Origin: Verrucomicrobiia bacterium
Lineage (GTDB): Bacteria > Verrucomicrobiota > Verrucomicrobiia > Verrucomicrobiales > DEV007
Direction: 5' to 3'
NCBI GenBank assembly: GCA_030425385.1
Contig: JAUIAH010000004.1
Coordinates: 124,001 to 188,000, forward strand
DNA length: 64,000 nucleotides
Shown: in pieces, positions 7,901 through 16,688 of the stretch
How positions within the stretch are numbered: the stretch's first letter is position 1
How the letters are laid out: every line of letters starts with the position of its first letter
The notes under the pieces: model-generated
What the model was told of the DNA's origin: nothing
What the model saw: the letters and a program-made list of their open reading frames with translations, nothing else
The model's database searches: none
Translations under genes and position numbers: made by a program

Positions 7901-8551
7901 GGTGTGTTGATTGGCTTCGGGAAGGCGGAGTTCGCCAGAGATAAGTGTTGAGGAGTAGGTGTCGCGCTGGTAGCGGATGGTCAGCTGCACGTAGGCGTCG
8001 TGAATCGTCGTCTCCTCGCGGATCGCGCTCTTGAATTCAGAGACAACCAGTGGCAGGCCGTTGATGTAGAGGATGCCGTCGGGGATGCGCTTCTCGTAGC
8101 CGGTGATCTCCAACTGGTTGACGATCTTGAAGAGGTTGTTGCTGGAGCCGTAGGTCGCTTCGTCCTCCGCGACGATGGAGGGCACCTGGTCGGGAGTCGG
8201 TTCGCGAAAGGCGATCAGTTCGGAGTAGTCGATCAGCTGGATGTAGAGATCTTTCTGGGTGTGGTCTTCGCGCTTCAGGAGGAAGCCGTCGCAGACCAGA
8301 TTCATGATCGCCTTGTTGCTCTCGTAGAGATCGGCGGCGGAGTAGGCTTCGAGCTGCTTGATGACCGCCTCGATTTCCTGCGGCGTGATGTCGTCGGCGG
8401 CGTATTGCTTGGCGAGGAAGGCGCGGAGGTCGGCTTTGATGAGGACTTCCTGCGGTTGGCGCTCAATCGCCTCGCCCAACACGTGCGGGTAACCCTCGGC
8501 TTCGAGAAGCTCGATGATGGCAGATTCGGGTTGGGCTTCGGTGAATTTCAT
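7880..8551 (-). pseudogene. Chimeric remnant: hsdR N-terminus joined to hsdS C-terminus
   Basis: Residues 1 to about 195 align with the N-terminus of the full HsdR at 2660-5875, starting with the same MKFTEA and keeping the nuclease residues (PDGILYING and SEFKSA). After LTIRYQ the similarity stops and the rest, RDTYSSTLISGELRLPEANQ, looks like the conserved end of a type I specificity subunit (the intact HsdS here ends RDTLLPKLISGELETI). The motor domain is missing, so it cannot be a working HsdR. It abuts the stop of the FRG gene and is joined by ATGA to the next ORF. The best explanation is a deletion between hsdR of one operon and hsdS of a second. A truncated nuclease-domain protein might still be made. 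Confidence 0.8.
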
Positions 8552-9352
8552 CTATTGGGCGTATGCCTGAAGCTCCATCTTTACCGCGTGGCCTAAGCCT
8601 GCGAGGTCACCGTAAACGCTTTTGCTGGTAATGTTAGCATTCCGCAATAGAGCGTAGGCCGTCGCGTAGAGGCTGCTGTCGATTATGTATTTAGTGACCT
8701 TTGCATCACCATAAATCGGATTTGCTATCGCTTGCTCGATAGTGGCCTTGCGATTGATCGAGGTGAGAAATGTCCCCGCCTGAAGATCGAGGCGCTTATT
8801 CATTCTTCTCGGTTCGGAAATCCAGATTAAGTCGAACGAGAAACGGTCTACAATCTCATCAAAAACCTCATCCTTCTTATCGTCCAACGAAATCCTGTCC
8901 TCCTTAAACTGGTTGTCCAACTCACGGATTTTCTCAATCGAACGCTCCATGATCGCACTGTAATCGAGGGCGTAGAGAGCAAAGTCCCTTCCAGCGGATG
9001 GTGAATAATTTTCTAAAGCGAAATAGAGTGCGAAGTATGGGCTTTCTGTGAAGTCAATCAACCGGGTCGGAGTGCCAAAATGTTGCATCAGCGATAACCG
9101 CTCAAACTTTGATTCCGGGGCTGAAGCGTGATCGGCATAAAGGTGAGACTTGCTGAAGAATCGTTTTAGTGAGAAATCTTCGAACTTTTTGATATCAAAT
9201 GTGTCTTCACTCCATCTCCCTTCGAGTAGTCGCTCAAGCGAAGACGTAAGGCCCCAAGCAGCGTCAGCCTGACCTCGGAAAATGAAGTGGTTTGGATATT
9301 TATTGAGTGCCTCGACAAGCTCCTCAGGGGTGGAGAGTTTTACTTTGTTCAT
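8552..9352 (-). CDS. FRG-domain protein
   Basis: The 266-residue protein carries an FRG domain: the founding FRGQ motif in HFIFRGQADAAWGLTSSLER near residues 18-38, and the second core QHFGTPTRLIDFTESPYFAL at about 90-110. FRG proteins are frequent passengers in defence and mobile loci; no biochemical activity is firmly established for the domain. The gene sits between hsdS and the hsdR remnant, four bases after the preceding gene and directly abutting the next start, so it is in the restriction operon. Its DNA is visibly more A+T rich than hsdM or hsdR, pointing to separate acquisition. An accessory defence effector is a reasonable inference. Confidence 0.85.
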   Translation of the reverse strand: MNKVKLSTPEELVEALNKYPNHFIFRGQADAAWGLTSSLERLLEGRWSEDTFDIKKFEDFSLKRFFSKSHLYADHASAPESKFERLSLMQHFGTPTRLIDFTESPYFALYFALENYSPSAGRDFALYALDYSAIMERSIEKIRELDNQFKEDRISLDDKKDEVFDEIVDRFSFDLIWISEPRRMNKRLDLQAGTFLTSINRKATIEQAIANPIYGDAKVTKYIIDSSLYATAYALLRNANITSKSVYGDLAGLGHAVKMELQAYAQ

Positions 9353-9356
9353 TTCC

Positions 9357-10187
9357 CTAGCTTCTAATGTTGTGGTAAAGCTCGATGAAAAGCTCCAATA
9401 TCTTTTTCGATTCTAACTGAGTGTCATCGAGTCGCCGTTTGACTGGATCGCCCTTCAAATGAACTGTTTCAGGCTTGCTCGATCTAGAACGCTTTATTCG
9501 TGCTGAAGCCTGGTTGCCTGTAGCCGCTGTGCTTTTAGATACCTCGGTAATAGTTTCAGAACTAAGGCTTTCTCCTTTGACGGTGGTTTTGCCTTCAGTG
9601 CCGTTCGCCTTTGATAGGTAGACTGACATCGGCTTTTGGAAGTGCTCGTCTGCATCAAATGGATTTGGACCTCCAAATGTAGCGGTGAACCTGTAGATCC
9701 TATGTGCGCTTGAGATTCGCTTGATGAAGCCGTCAGGATCAGGAATTGGTGCAACATCGACGCGAATCTCATTCATCAGGATTACCTCCGAGTTTGATAG
9801 TAGCTGCTCAACCTTCTCCGCTAGCTTGACAGTGTCCTGATTGAGGATCGATTTCTTGGCGATCACGAGGAGACCAAGTTCGGCGTCATAGAGGCAAGTC
9901 GTATTGGGGCTCTCTTCAAGTTCAGCCTCTTGGAAGTTCTTGGTCTCTTTGTCGAATAGCTCAACGGTTGCCTTGGAAGTTCTACCAATGGCGAACGATC
10001 CTGTGAGACGTGAGAATTTGCTGACGTTGCCAAGGTGCCAGGTGAACTGCTCCCGGTGGGTGTAAGATGGCCGCTCTTCCAGTGCTTCTAGAAAGAACTC
10101 CGATGGTGTCTTTTCTTGGTGCGTGAAGTCAGTTTGTTCAGGTTTGATGAACTTTATTCTGAAGAGACTGTATTCGGTATTGGCCAT
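9357..10187 (-). CDS. Unrecognised 276-aa protein within the type I RM operon
   Basis: I do not recognise this family. The protein has no signal peptide or membrane segment. It starts NTEYSLFRIKFIKPEQTD, has a mixed alpha/beta N-terminal ~200 residues, and a polar Ser/Lys-rich linker near residues 205-245 followed by a C-terminal helix. It starts 12 bases after hsdS and ends four bases before the FRG gene, so it is co-transcribed and probably paired with the FRG protein. Like the FRG gene it is A+T rich compared with hsdM and hsdR. Its position suggests an accessory or partner gene of a defence locus, but no function can be read from the sequence. Confidence 0.7.
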   Translation of the reverse strand: MANTEYSLFRIKFIKPEQTDFTHQEKTPSEFFLEALEERPSYTHREQFTWHLGNVSKFSRLTGSFAIGRTSKATVELFDKETKNFQEAELEESPNTTCLYDAELGLLVIAKKSILNQDTVKLAEKVEQLLSNSEVILMNEIRVDVAPIPDPDGFIKRISSAHRIYRFTATFGGPNPFDADEHFQKPMSVYLSKANGTEGKTTVKGESLSSETITEVSKSTAATGNQASARIKRSRSSKPETVHLKGDPVKRRLDDTQLESKKILELFIELYHNIRS

Positions 10188-10199
10188 GGCGATATCGAT

Positions 10200-11597
10200 C
10201 TAAATTGTCTCTAGCTCTCCAGAGATGAGTTTGGGAAGTAGGGTGTCGCGGAGTTTGCTGAGGTTCTGATTGGCTATCACGGCTCCTGAACACTTTTCGC
10301 GAGTCGGTTTTATGAGTGCGTCGAATGCCTTGCGAAGGTTGTCGGGTGGACAAGCCACTTCATACTGGGCCATATCTTTCCAGCTTGCCCGGGGCATTCT
10401 TGTGCCAGTGCTGCGAAGGTTTGCGTATTCAACGAACTCCGGCTCGAAGATTTGGCAGCCGACATATCCGGCATCGTCCTCTTGGTGTGGCCGTATCACC
10501 AGAATATCAGTCGAGCAGATTCCTTCGGAGATGACCTGGCAAACTTTGTGGAAGTAGGGTCGGAGCTTTCCAAAGAGGAAATCATCAGGTTTGAAGTGTG
10601 ACTTTTGGCTATCGACTTCAGCTGCGGTGCCCCAACGTGAGAGAGAAAGGCTTTGTTTATCAATATGCTCAAGACCGACGTAAGGGGTTTCCGCTGGCAG
10701 AGTCGTAGGATCAACACCCTCGCGAACGTTCTGCGCTAGATCGCCGAAGCCCTTTACTTCCCAGCCCTTCGGAATCCAGCCGATCTCTTCGGTGTATTGG
10801 AAGGCGGCGGGGAATTCTGGGAGGGATGGAGCTCCTGCTCCGTCCTTTTGCGATTTAACGCAGCTGGAGCTACGTTCTCCCAGGGCGTTCTTGCGGACTT
10901 CGGCGCGGAGGGCGAGTTCGTCGGGGACGGGATTGCCGGCGGCGAGGGCATTGTCGATCACCGGGTCAAAGTCCACAAACCAGCTTTTGAAGAGCGCCTG
11001 CGCCATCCCTTCCAGCGTCGCATTCATCCGCCGATTCAACTCAATCTTGTCATCCAAGGTGCCCAAGATGTGCGCGATCGCTTTTTGCTCGGGGAGGGGT
11101 GGGATTGGGATCGGGAGAGTCCGAACAGTGGACATGTTCAGCCGCTCGGCGACTGTGCCATCACGAAACGCGAGTAGGTAGTTCTGGAACGTGGCAGAGT
11201 TAATCCAAATACGTAGGAAGCTCGGGTCGATGATCTTGGATTTGGGCCTGATTAGAACCATTCGTTGACCGAGGCACACTTTGGTTCCTGGAGGAATTTC
11301 TGCGGCATCACCGAAGTAGGTGCCCTCACGACTAAACAAGATGTCTCCGGGTGACGGTTCGGCGCGCTTGATTCTCTCCTCGTAGGTTTCCTGTGAGACG
11401 AACACAGCATTCGAAGTATCAAAATACCCTTTCCGGATATCTTGAGTCCTAACCATGAAGATTCCCTCGTCCACGAGCTTGGGTGTGGAGTGCGGACAAT
11501 CGAAAACTCCATCGCAGATCGATTCGAGGGAGTGAATCTTCCAAGAGCTATCAACACCGACCAGCGGCGGCCCAACATACTCTTGCTCAGCGACCAT
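10200..11597 (-). CDS. hsdS: Type I restriction-modification specificity subunit
   Basis: The 465-residue HsdS recognises the bipartite target sequence for the HsdM/HsdR complex. Two target-recognition domains are visible: residues ~15-180, ending in the conserved helix region IPPLPEQKAIAHILGTLDDK, and ~265-440, ending LSKLRDTLLPKLISGELETI. Between them, residues ~237-260 include a segment encoded by a 67-bp imperfect palindrome. The start lies 11 bases inside hsdM, so the two are coupled. Target specificity cannot be predicted from sequence alone. The C-terminus serves as the reference for recognising the hsdS remnant fused to the truncated hsdR downstream. Confidence 0.93.
   Translation of the reverse strand: MVAEQEYVGPPLVGVDSSWKIHSLESICDGVFDCPHSTPKLVDEGIFMVRTQDIRKGYFDTSNAVFVSQETYEERIKRAEPSPGDILFSREGTYFGDAAEIPPGTKVCLGQRMVLIRPKSKIIDPSFLRIWINSATFQNYLLAFRDGTVAERLNMSTVRTLPIPIPPLPEQKAIAHILGTLDDKIELNRRMNATLEGMAQALFKSWFVDFDPVIDNALAAGNPVPDELALRAEVRKNALGERSSSCVKSQKDGAGAPSLPEFPAAFQYTEEIGWIPKGWEVKGFGDLAQNVREGVDPTTLPAETPYVGLEHIDKQSLSLSRWGTAAEVDSQKSHFKPDDFLFGKLRPYFHKVCQVISEGICSTDILVIRPHQEDDAGYVGCQIFEPEFVEYANLRSTGTRMPRASWKDMAQYEVACPPDNLRKAFDALIKPTREKCSGAVIANQNLSKLRDTLLPKLISGELETI
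10817..10883. repeat. 67-bp imperfect palindrome inside hsdS
   Basis: The outer arms CTGGGAG (10817-10823) and CTCCCAG (10877-10883) are perfectly complementary. The inner arms at 10827-10842 and 10859-10874 pair imperfectly around a 16-base loop. It lies in the linker between the two recognition domains of HsdS and is translated without breaking the frame. The CTGGGA head resembles that of the REP-like units at 6550-6693, suggesting a related REP family. Confidence 0.6.
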
Positions 11598-13149
11598 ACC
11601 CTAAGCCCTCCAAGTTTTTCCGAATCACCGCATCCAGATTCGCCGACTCCTCCATCTGCGCGTAGAGCGTCTGGCTCAGCTCGGTCATCTTGGATTCAAA
11701 GGGAATGCCATCATCCTCCAAGGCCGCGGCGCCCACGTAACGCCCGGGGGTGAGCACGAAGTCGTGCTTGCGGATGTCTTCGAGGGTGGCGGATTTGCAG
11801 TAGCCGGCCTCGTCTTGGTAGTCGCCGTCTTTCTTTTCGCCCCGCCAGGCGTGGTAGGTGCAAGCGATGGCGGCGATGTCGTCTTCGTCGAGTTCCTTCT
11901 GCGTCCGGCTGATCATGGAGCCCAGCTTGCGGGCATCGATGAAGAGGGTTTCGCCTTCGCGGTTTCGATAGTCGCGTTCGCTGTCGGCCTTCTTGTTTTT
12001 GGTCAGAAACCAGAGGCAGACCGGGATCTGGGTGGTGTAGAAGAGTTGGCCGGGCAGGGCGATCATGCAGTCGACGAGGTCGTTCTCGACGAGCTTTTGG
12101 CGGATCTCGCCTTCGCCCTTGGTGTTGGTGGACATGGAGCCGTTGGCGAGGACGAAGCCGGCGACGCCGTTTTCGGAGAGTTTGCTCACCATGTGGAGAA
12201 TCCAGGCGTAGTTGGCATTGCCGGTGGGCGGGGTGTCGTAGCCGTTCCAGCGTCCGTCGTGGACGAGTTCGTCGGGGCCGCGCCAGTCCTTCAGGTTGAA
12301 GGGGGGATTGGCCATGATGTAGTCGGCCTTGAGGTCGGGGTGTTGATCCTTGAAGAAGGTGTCGGCGGGGACTTCGCCGAGGTTGGCGGAGAGCCCGCGC
12401 ACGGCGAGGTTCATCTTGGCCAGCTTGTAGGTGGTGGCGGTGAACTCCTGCCCGTAGACGGAGATGTCTTTCTTGCTGCCGTGGTGGCTTTCGACAAACT
12501 TGATGGACTGGACGAACATGCCGCCGGAGCCGCAGCAGGGGTCGTAGATCTTGCCTTTGTAGGGCTCGATCATTTCGGCGATGAGATTGACGACGCACTT
12601 GGGGGTGTAGAACTCGCCCCCGAGCTTGCCTTCCGAAGCGGCGAATTTGCCGAGGAAGTATTCATAGACCCGGCCGACGGTGTCCTCCTCCTTGTCCTCG
12701 ACAGTGTCGATGTTGTTGATGGCATCGATGAGGGCGGAGAGCTTGCTGACATCGAGCCCGAGGCGGGAGAAGTAGTTGTCGGGCAAGGCGCCCTTGAGCG
12801 AGGCATTGCTCTTCTCGACGGCGGTGAGGGCGGAGTCGATCTTGAGGGCGATGTCGCCCTGCTTGGCCTGCTGCTGAATGTAGGACCAGCGGGAGGTCTC
12901 CGGCAGGTAGAAGACATTCTGCATGGTGTAGAACTCGACCATGTCGAGGTAGTCCTCCTTGCCCTCGGCCACGAGCTCGGCCCGGCGCTCCTCGAATTTG
13001 TCGGAGACAAACTTGAGGAAGATCAGCGAGAGGACGACGTGCTTGTATTCCGAGGACTCGACGGAGCCGCGGAGCTTGTTGGCGGTGTCCCAGAGGGTTT
13101 CCTCGAAGGATTTGGTGGGCTTTTTGGCGGCGGGTTTCGTTGTGGACAT
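11587..13149 (-). CDS. hsdM: Type I restriction-modification methyltransferase subunit
   Basis: The 520-residue HsdM is the N6-adenine methyltransferase of the type I complex. An N-terminal helical HsdM_N domain (ETLWDTANKLRGSVESSEYK) precedes the catalytic domain. The SAM-binding motif is YDPCCGSGGMF near residue 205, and the catalytic NPPF motif lies in DYIMANPPFN near residue 281. The length is normal and no key residue is missing. It is the first gene of the leftward operon; no Shine-Dalgarno sequence is evident before its ATG. The 364-base gap upstream, up to the rightward gene at 13514, should contain the operon promoter. Confidence 0.95.
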   Translation of the reverse strand: MSTTKPAAKKPTKSFEETLWDTANKLRGSVESSEYKHVVLSLIFLKFVSDKFEERRAELVAEGKEDYLDMVEFYTMQNVFYLPETSRWSYIQQQAKQGDIALKIDSALTAVEKSNASLKGALPDNYFSRLGLDVSKLSALIDAINNIDTVEDKEEDTVGRVYEYFLGKFAASEGKLGGEFYTPKCVVNLIAEMIEPYKGKIYDPCCGSGGMFVQSIKFVESHHGSKKDISVYGQEFTATTYKLAKMNLAVRGLSANLGEVPADTFFKDQHPDLKADYIMANPPFNLKDWRGPDELVHDGRWNGYDTPPTGNANYAWILHMVSKLSENGVAGFVLANGSMSTNTKGEGEIRQKLVENDLVDCMIALPGQLFYTTQIPVCLWFLTKNKKADSERDYRNREGETLFIDARKLGSMISRTQKELDEDDIAAIACTYHAWRGEKKDGDYQDEAGYCKSATLEDIRKHDFVLTPGRYVGAAALEDDGIPFESKMTELSQTLYAQMEESANLDAVIRKNLEGLGYGR

Positions 13150-13513
13150 AGGAGTGAGTCAACCAATCAAGCTCTGAGGCGATTGTGGTGGTGAGCGGCG
13201 CTCGTGGCGGAGCGGGTCGATGGGTCCGGGCTGGACGAAGGGCATTCCGTTCTGATGACAACCCCATTTCCTGCGGGCTTGTGAATCGTGACGAGCGGCG
13301 GTGTAATGTTTTCGCAATCCTAGCATCGGTGACAACCTTGGTTTTTCCAGTAAGGGGGAACCATGAGAAGTTCAATCAGCTCTTTGGCGATGGAGCCAGA
13401 GGTTTCTTCTCCGCGAGGGCATGTCATATCATGCCGAGGCACACGCGATGAGGGTGCCATGATGGGGGTTGGCGCTGGACGACGCTGCGTTGTACCCTGT
13501 AGGGTTCTGATCC
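13150..13513. other. Intergenic boundary between RM operon and divergent gene
   Basis: This 364-base stretch separates the leftward restriction operon from a rightward gene for a secreted protein. I find no convincing ORF, RNA gene or att-like repeat. It must carry promoters in both directions, but no clear pair of -35/-10 boxes stands out. Confidence 0.5.
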
Positions 13514-14224
13514 ATGATGTCGCCCATTGCTGTGTTTGTTGTATTCTTTTCCCTGACAGTGTTACAGGGATTCACGTCGCCGGTTCCGAAGGAGCTGAGG
13601 TTGTTTGCTGATGTTTCTCCTGAGGATGATGCGAGGCTCTTTCCATTGGGCTGGTCAGCGGACGGCGACAAGGTGGCGATGCTGATCGCCTACTCAGAGC
13701 AAGCCGCGGACGAACGACGATGGGAGGTGCGAGTCCTGGATTTGAAGGCTCGTAAAGCGGTTTTCTCGGAGTTCTATCGTGTGGACGCGCCTTTGGAAAT
13801 CGCGGGCGCGTGGGAGAGGATCGGTGACAAGATCGATGCGGTTTGCAAGACTTATGGGATGGTGAGGGGAGAGGCAGTGCTTCGGCCCTTTCCAATGTTC
13901 ACGGGCTCCCATCCTCCGGGCCAAGGGCCAGGCCGCTATCAAGCCGTCGAGGCTCATTTGTCGATCGAGCGCGGCAAGGACGCCGATCTCGGCTCTCTGG
14001 GCATCCGCAAGATGGAGGCCGTGGTTTCTGTTGGCGACGATCGCGATCAGGTCGTTGGCACAGAGGCGTGGGATTCATGGATTCCGATGGCTGCGGGTAT
14101 CGTGGGAGCGATTCCGAATCCGAAGGGGAACGGGATGGTGGTGGTGGTGTCAGTGGTCAGACGGGGATTCGAAGGGCCTCCGCATGTGAGGGATCTCTAT
14201 TTGTATGGCGCTTTGGTAGAATAG
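13514..14224 (+). CDS. Secreted protein of unknown function
   Basis: The 236-residue product starts with a signal peptide (MSPIAVFVVFFSLTVLQGF, residues 2-20) and is otherwise soluble, so it is exported. A short segment LGWSADGDKVAML looks like a beta-propeller (TolB/WD-like) strand pair, but no complete repeat set is present. There are two adjacent ATG codons at the start; either could be used. It stands alone between the restriction operon and the phosphatase gene, with gaps over 200 bases on both sides. I recognise no family and assign no function. Confidence 0.7.
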   Translation: MMSPIAVFVVFFSLTVLQGFTSPVPKELRLFADVSPEDDARLFPLGWSADGDKVAMLIAYSEQAADERRWEVRVLDLKARKAVFSEFYRVDAPLEIAGAWERIGDKIDAVCKTYGMVRGEAVLRPFPMFTGSHPPGQGPGRYQAVEAHLSIERGKDADLGSLGIRKMEAVVSVGDDRDQVVGTEAWDSWIPMAAGIVGAIPNPKGNGMVVVVSVVRRGFEGPPHVRDLYLYGALVE

Positions 14225-14448
14225 AATGGAATGGAGCCATAGTGGCCGTTGAAATCCTCGTCTCGTGATGGTGCGATTACGAGGATTCGATTTGGTTAGG
14301 GCTAGACTTGGAGGCAGGGTGTCAGGTGAGTTGTCCTGGCAGATAGATCACTAGCCGGAATGCGAGGGATGGACGTTCATGGGCGAGCGACGAAACCGTC
14401 ACCTCATGAGGCGGGAGCTCTGAGGTGGGATTTGGTCATCCTTAGCTG

Positions 14449-16671
14449 ATGAAACGTGCTGCTCTTCTTCCGCTGATACCCCTGATGGGACTTTCCTCTT
14501 TCGCTGGGACTAACGAAATTCACGGGCCGATTTGTTCTTGGCATCTGGATCCGCTCACGACTATGAACATCCAGTGGATCGAAGGTGTGGATGCGGCGGT
14601 CGATGCAGGCCAGTGGTATTTAGGAGAGGCCGGCTTTGGTTACGGCGACGACGATGATACCACGCGCCTTGAGATGGAGCAGAAGCACCGCGTGCTCTAT
14701 ATTCGTAAGGAATTTGATCTGAGGGCAGTGCCCACCGAGCGTCCCATCACGGTCTTTGGCGGGTGGACCGCGACGGCCAAACGAGCCGATGAAGGGAATC
14801 CCATCGAGCATCAATTTACCGTGGCCTACGATTTTCGTGAGCGAAAGTCGACGGCGACGTTGTCAGGGGAAGGCAATGAGGGCTCGGCCTTTTCCAAGCT
14901 TGAGTTAGCGGGCCGATCCGTTGAGTTTGAGTATGAGCTGATGCTAGGGGAAGAGAAGACGACCGTGCGTGTGAAAGCTGAGGCGCCCGGAGGTGATGAC
15001 GATCAATTGTTAGGCACCTGGCAGGCAATGGACGATCACGGCACTCCGGGAGAGAGCGGTGAATGGACGGCGAAGCTTACGGAGCCGCCTGCGTTTGGGA
15101 GGCGCGGGCGTGGCGGAAGAGGGGGACGAGGGCGCGGTCAGGGAGGAGGAGGCACTGGCGCTGGTGATGCCAATCTCAAGCTTGTCTTGCGTGCACGCTA
15201 TGACGATGGGTTCATTGCGTATCTCAATGGCGAAGAGATTGTGCGGGCAAACGTGGGAACTGGATCTGGTGAGGGGGCGAAAGACATCGCTGGACACGAC
15301 GCCAATGAGGTAGAGGAATTTGTGATCGATGAGGAAGAATTGGTGAAATTGTTGGGAAGAGGTCGCAACGTGATCGCGATTGAGGGGCACAACAACGCGC
15401 TCGATAGCAGTGATTTCACGTTGGATCCAACGTTTGGATATGAGGCCTTCGGGCGCTATCAGGATTTGGTAAAGGATGGCGATGAGTGGCAGTATTGGTT
15501 AGGCAGTCCGCAATCGGACTGGAAGACTGCTAGGATAGAGGCCGTTCAACCAGAAACCATTCCGAAGAATGCTTCGACGTTCCGTCTTCGTTACGCCAAG
15601 CGTGGTGGTGAGCTGGACCAAGTGGTGATGGCCGAGCGTCGTTTATTTGCGGATACGGGGAATGTCATCCATTCGGTGCTTTTGAAGGATTTGAAGCCTG
15701 GGACGAATTATGCTTTCGAGTTGGAACGTGTGGGAACAACGGAGCGTTTGCGGCGTTACTTCTTCCGTACGGCTCCGGAAACGGCTGCGGAGCCATTGGC
15801 CTTTGTGACTGGCGGCGACATGTATGGAACTCGAGAGAAATTGGATGCCATGAATGCTGAGGCGGGGCGCCATGAAGCGGCGTTTGCCTTGTTAGGCGGA
15901 GACCTGGCCTACGCCAATGGGCGCGACGCCAATCGCTGGTATGACTGGGTCGATTCCTGGGCGCGCTTTGCGATCACTCCCGAGGACAATTGCTTGCCTA
16001 TGATCGCGGTCATTGGAAACCACGAATGCAGCCAGAATCTCAATGAAGTGGCCGAGCGGGATCGCGCTAGTTTCGATCCTCTCCAATCGGCGAAGTTCTA
16101 CTATAGCCTCTTCCCGATGCCGGAGGGGAAATCAAACTTTGCGGTCGACTTCGGCGACTACATGAGTGTGGTTTGCCTGGATTCCTATCATACACAAACC
16201 CCGAAAAGCCAGGCAGTGTGGTTAGAGGAAACGCTTCGTGGGCGCACTCATCTGCCCAATTTATTCGTGTGCTATCATCGGCCAGCCTATGGCACTTTGG
16301 TGAAGAATGACATGGAGGAGATCCGCCAGCATTGGACGCCGATCATCGAGAAATATGGGGTGGACGCCGTGTTTGAGAACGATCATCACGTTTACAAGCG
16401 AACCTTGCCTCTCAAGGCGGGCAAGTTGGACCCTGAGGGCGTGGCTTATCTGGGCGATGGTGCTTGGGGAGTGGAAACGCGTGAGATTCCTTGGGAACGG
16501 GCGCGGCGATTGGGCTATGTGGTTCGCGGCGAGAAAGTGAATCACCTGATCAAAGTGACATTGGAACGCGAATTCCAACGCTTCGACGCATTGACGGCTG
16601 GCGGACTGCCCATCGACAATTATCTGCGCATGCGTCCTGCGGCAACCGCTGGTTCGACGGCGCTACGCTAG
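14449..16671 (+). CDS. Secreted purple-acid-phosphatase-like metallophosphoesterase
   Basis: The 740-residue exported enzyme starts with a signal peptide (residues 1-20). The C-terminal calcineurin-like domain has the metal-binding set: GGDMYG near residue 454, GGDLAYAN near 483, GNHE near 523, CYHRPAY near 608 and ENDHHVYKRT near 643, preceded by a purple-acid-phosphatase N-terminal beta domain at about 345-445. Residues ~215-238 are a Gly/Arg-rich tract, and ~240-320 form a beta-sandwich with the signature YDDGFIAYLNGEEI, a module also seen at the end of the Ser/Thr kinase at 42.9-45.6 kb. It probably hydrolyses phosphoesters outside the cytoplasm to gain phosphate; the substrate is unknown. 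It is followed by a convergent gene. Confidence 0.85.
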   Translation: MKRAALLPLIPLMGLSSFAGTNEIHGPICSWHLDPLTTMNIQWIEGVDAAVDAGQWYLGEAGFGYGDDDDTTRLEMEQKHRVLYIRKEFDLRAVPTERPITVFGGWTATAKRADEGNPIEHQFTVAYDFRERKSTATLSGEGNEGSAFSKLELAGRSVEFEYELMLGEEKTTVRVKAEAPGGDDDQLLGTWQAMDDHGTPGESGEWTAKLTEPPAFGRRGRGGRGGRGRGQGGGGTGAGDANLKLVLRARYDDGFIAYLNGEEIVRANVGTGSGEGAKDIAGHDANEVEEFVIDEEELVKLLGRGRNVIAIEGHNNALDSSDFTLDPTFGYEAFGRYQDLVKDGDEWQYWLGSPQSDWKTARIEAVQPETIPKNASTFRLRYAKRGGELDQVVMAERRLFADTGNVIHSVLLKDLKPGTNYAFELERVGTTERLRRYFFRTAPETAAEPLAFVTGGDMYGTREKLDAMNAEAGRHEAAFALLGGDLAYANGRDANRWYDWVDSWARFAITPEDNCLPMIAVIGNHECSQNLNEVAERDRASFDPLQSAKFYYSLFPMPEGKSNFAVDFGDYMSVVCLDSYHTQTPKSQAVWLEETLRGRTHLPNLFVCYHRPAYGTLVKNDMEEIRQHWTPIIEKYGVDAVFENDHHVYKRTLPLKAGKLDPEGVAYLGDGAWGVETREIPWERARRLGYVVRGEKVNHLIKVTLEREFQRFDALTAGGLPIDNYLRMRPAATAGSTALR

Positions 16672-16688
16672 TAACGTGTTCTGTTAGG

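Noticed and set aside
11764-13194. A 476-codon open frame opposite hsdM
   Set aside because: It is antisense to hsdM; the product is a low-complexity Gly/Val/Glu-rich sequence without any domain.
14225-14448. Search for a small gene or RNA between the secreted protein and the phosphatase
   Set aside because: Only short overlapping shadow frames are present, with no hairpin terminator or conserved-looking ORF.
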